Assembly: GCA_016191895.1 (NCBI GenBank)
Contig: JACPVD010000330.1
Coordinates: forward strand, 1-8,618
From: Chloroflexota bacterium
GTDB lineage: Bacteria > Chloroflexota > Anaerolineae > Anaerolineales > Villigracilaceae
Direction: 5' to 3'
DNA: 8,618 nucleotides
Shown here: in pieces, positions 7,037 through 8,618 of the stretch
How positions within the stretch are numbered: the stretch's first letter is position 1
Layout of the letters: every line of letters begins with the position of its first letter
Program-made: the position numbers and the translations under genes
Notes under the pieces: generated by a model
What the model saw: only the letters and a program-made list of their open reading frames with translations
The model's database searches: none
What the model was told of the DNA's origin: nothing

Positions 7037-7061
7037 TGCATACGTTTTGTACGGAGCAACA

Positions 7062-8231
7062 ATGAAAAAGACAGTCAAAGACATCGATCTCAAAAACAAA
7101 CGCGTACTCATGCGCGTGGACTTCAACGTGCCGATGGCCGATGGCAAAGTGACCGACGACAAACGCATCAAAGCCGCATTGCCGACGATTAAGTATGTGC
7201 TTGAACAAGGCGCATCTTTGATCTTGATGAGTCATTTGGGGCGACCGAAAGGCGGTCCCGACCCCGACTTTAGCCTGCATGCGGCGTCAGAGGCATTAGC
7301 CGCGCTGTTAGGGACTCCTGTCCAAATGGCGCCCGATTGCGTTGACCCCGAAGTGGAGAAACTTGCAAAGGGACTAAAACCCGGCGATGTATTGATGCTT
7401 GAAAATACGCGCTTCCACCCCGGCGAAGAAAAGAACGACCTCGAACTCGCCAAGCAAATGGCGTCGCTCGGCGATGTTTACGTCAACGATGCGTTTGGAT
7501 CGGCGCACCGTGCCCACTCGTCCACTGAAGGCATTGCGCGATTCCTGCCGGCGGTCTCGGGCTTTTTGATGGAACAGGAACTCGAATACCTTGGACGCGC
7601 CGTTGCAAATCCGGAGCATCCCTACATTGCCATTCTCGGCGGCGCAAAGATCAGCGACAAGATTCTGGTCGTCGAAACGCTGTTATCCAAATGCGACAAA
7701 CTCATCATTGGCGGCGGCATGGCGAATACGTTCCTCACCGCCAAAGGCTTGAACATGCAAGACAGCCTCGTGGAGGCCGAGTCGATTGAATTGGCAAAAT
7801 CCATTCTGGCGAAGTCGAGCGACAAATTAATCCTCCCCGTCGATGCGATCATTGCGGATAAATTCGACGCGGAGGCAAACACCCAGGTAGTGGCTGTGGA
7901 TCAAATCCCCGCAGGCTGGCGCATGCTGGATGTGGGGCCGAAAACCGTCAGCATGTATCAAGCCGAATTGGATGGAGCCAGATTAATCGTCTGGAATGGA
8001 CCCGTGGGCGTCTTCGAAATGCCTAAATTTGCAGAGGGGACGTTCGCCCTCGCGCGTATGTTGGCCGAGTCCAAGGCCATCACCGTCATCGGCGGCGGCG
8101 ACTCTGCCAGCGCAGTCAAGAAAGCGGGCGTTGCAAAAAAGATGACGCACGTCTCCACCGGCGGCGGCGCATCGTTGGAATTTCTCGAAGGAAAAGAACT
8201 GCCCGGCGTTGCGGCATTGCTCGATAAATAA
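7062..8231 (+). CDS. pgk: Phosphoglycerate kinase
   Basis: A cytosolic monomeric kinase that transfers the acyl phosphate of 1,3-bisphosphoglycerate to ADP. All family landmarks are present over 389 residues: RVDFNVP at 18-24, SHLGRPKG at 57-64, NTRFHPGE at 115-122, [13 protein letters not shown] at 142-154, GGAKISDK at 193-200, GGGM at 217-220, WNGPVGVFE at 311-319, GGGDS at 344-348 and STGGGASLE at 365-373. The ATG at 7062 is chosen because GGAG (7053-7056) lies 5 bases before it; a TTG at 7047 is in frame but has no such site. It directly follows gap, the usual glycolytic pairing, and no triosephosphate isomerase fusion is seen. A repeat-derived hairpin lies between the two genes, and a strong terminator follows. 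Confidence 0.97.
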   Translation: MKKTVKDIDLKNKRVLMRVDFNVPMADGKVTDDKRIKAALPTIKYVLEQGASLILMSHLGRPKGGPDPDFSLHAASEALAALLGTPVQMAPDCVDPEVEKLAKGLKPGDVLMLENTRFHPGEEKNDLELAKQMASLGDVYVNDAFGSAHRAHSSTEGIARFLPAVSGFLMEQELEYLGRAVANPEHPYIAILGGAKISDKILVVETLLSKCDKLIIGGGMANTFLTAKGLNMQDSLVEAESIELAKSILAKSSDKLILPVDAIIADKFDAEANTQVVAVDQIPAGWRMLDVGPKTVSMYQAELDGARLIVWNGPVGVFEMPKFAEGTFALARMLAESKAITVIGGGDSASAVKKAGVAKKMTHVSTGGGASLEFLEGKELPGVAALLDK

Positions 8232-8250
8232 CGAAAACTACACACCTGCG

Positions 8251-8315
8251 CTTCGACTCGGTGAGCGAAAGACGAACCGTCAGCGCGAAGGTCTTCGTCC
8301 TGAGCGTAGTCGAAG
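8251..8315. repeat. Degenerate inverted repeat with CTTCGACT ends
   Basis: CTTCGACT (8251-8258) is the exact reverse complement of 8308-8315. Inside, the two halves (GTGAGCGAAAGACGAACC on the left, GGTCTTCGTCCTGAGC on the right) match only partly. The right half is the CTTCGTCCTGAGCG-AGTCGAAGG type of dispersed element that I recall from many Chloroflexota and other genomes. No gene is seen between 8232 and 8343. Confidence 0.65.
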
Positions 8316-8343
8316 GACATTGCATATAGTTAGCAGATAATGC

Positions 8344-8377
8344 AAAAGGATGGACGTCGTGTCCATCCTTTTATTTT
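8344..8377. terminator. Strong bidirectional terminator between pgk and the nitroreductase gene
   Basis: AAAAGGATGGAC (8344-8355) pairs perfectly with 8361-8372 around the loop GTCGT. On the plus strand the stem ends in TTTT followed by ATTTTC, a good end for the gap-pgk transcript. On the minus strand it also ends in TTTT. The stem overlaps the first two bases of the stop triplet of the converging nitroreductase gene (8371-8373). Confidence 0.88.
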
Positions 8378-8618
8378 CGCCAGCCATCCCAATGAACAAG
8401 TTCATCGAATGATATCCGCCCGCCTTTCTTTGGAGCGGAGGTTAGCCGCGCATCGTCTTCGGGATATCCAAACGAGAGTGCGATCCGCAAATGCCATTCG
8501 GGAGGGAATTTCAATATCTGGCGCGCCCGCTCAAAATCATAGATGGATGCGGGGCACGAGCCGATCCCCAATTCCCATGCGGCGAGTTGCATGAAGGCGG
8601 CGGCTTGTCCCGCGTCGA
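8371..8618 (-). CDS. Nitroreductase-like FMN enzyme, C-terminal part
   Basis: Only the last 81 residues are in the window; the frame runs off the edge and the start is outside. The segment reads DAGQAAAFMQLAAWELGIGSC, then a DFERARQIL helix, a PPEWHL turn and ALSFGYPEDD. This matches the C-terminal part of the nitroreductase superfamily, where the helix before GIGSC and the GYP loop help form the flavin site at the dimer interface. These enzymes reduce nitro or quinone compounds with NAD(P)H, but many have other roles, so the substrate is unknown. It converges on pgk and shares its terminator. An ATG at 8590-8592 is internal, not the start. Confidence 0.8.
   Translation of the reverse strand, partial: DAGQAAAFMQLAAWELGIGSCPASIYDFERARQILKFPPEWHLRIALSFGYPEDDARLTSAPKKGGRISFDELVHWDGWRK

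Overview
The window looks like chromosomal DNA of an uncultured Chloroflexota bacterium, most likely Anaerolineae. This is inferred from the protein style, from a STAND-type TPR protein, from a membrane-anchored YvcK, and from several families of short dispersed repeats that I associate with such genomes; no marker gene here proves it. Most of the DNA is GC-rich, but part of the first gene is clearly AT-richer.

Layout. (1) Bases 1-1742, + strand: 3' part of a gene for a STAND/NB-ARC-like regulator with a winged-helix region and a TPR solenoid. Two dispersed repeats lie inside it in frame. A palindrome follows the stop codon, and then a second, out-of-frame copy of the gene's last ~30 codons (about 1798-1917). 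(2) Bases 1918-2043: a hairpin terminator and a hexanucleotide microsatellite. (3) Bases 2044-4441, - strand: a ROK-family sugar kinase followed by a class III PLP aminotransferase, separated by 136 bp holding two inverted copies of a CACRAAG-type repeat. (4) Bases 4442-4512: a 71-bp divergent promoter region in which both start codons sit at or within a few bases of the predicted transcription start (leaderless or nearly so). (5) Bases 4513-8231, + strand: YvcK with two N-terminal membrane segments, then GAPDH and phosphoglycerate kinase. (6) Bases 8232-8372: a degenerate inverted repeat and a strong hairpin terminator shared by convergent genes. (7) Bases 8371-8618, - strand: C-terminal part of a nitroreductase-like flavoprotein.

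Together, the ROK kinase (sugar phosphorylation), YvcK (a UDP-sugar-binding factor needed for growth on gluconeogenic carbon in Bacillus), GAPDH and PGK form a central-carbon neighbourhood. The aminotransferase could link amino-acid nitrogen to it. The individual enzymes are ordinary. The unusual parts are the in-frame repeat insertions in the TPR gene, the duplicated gene tail, the back-to-back leaderless promoters and the membrane anchor on YvcK. I saw no CRISPR array, complete insertion sequence, rRNA or intact tRNA.
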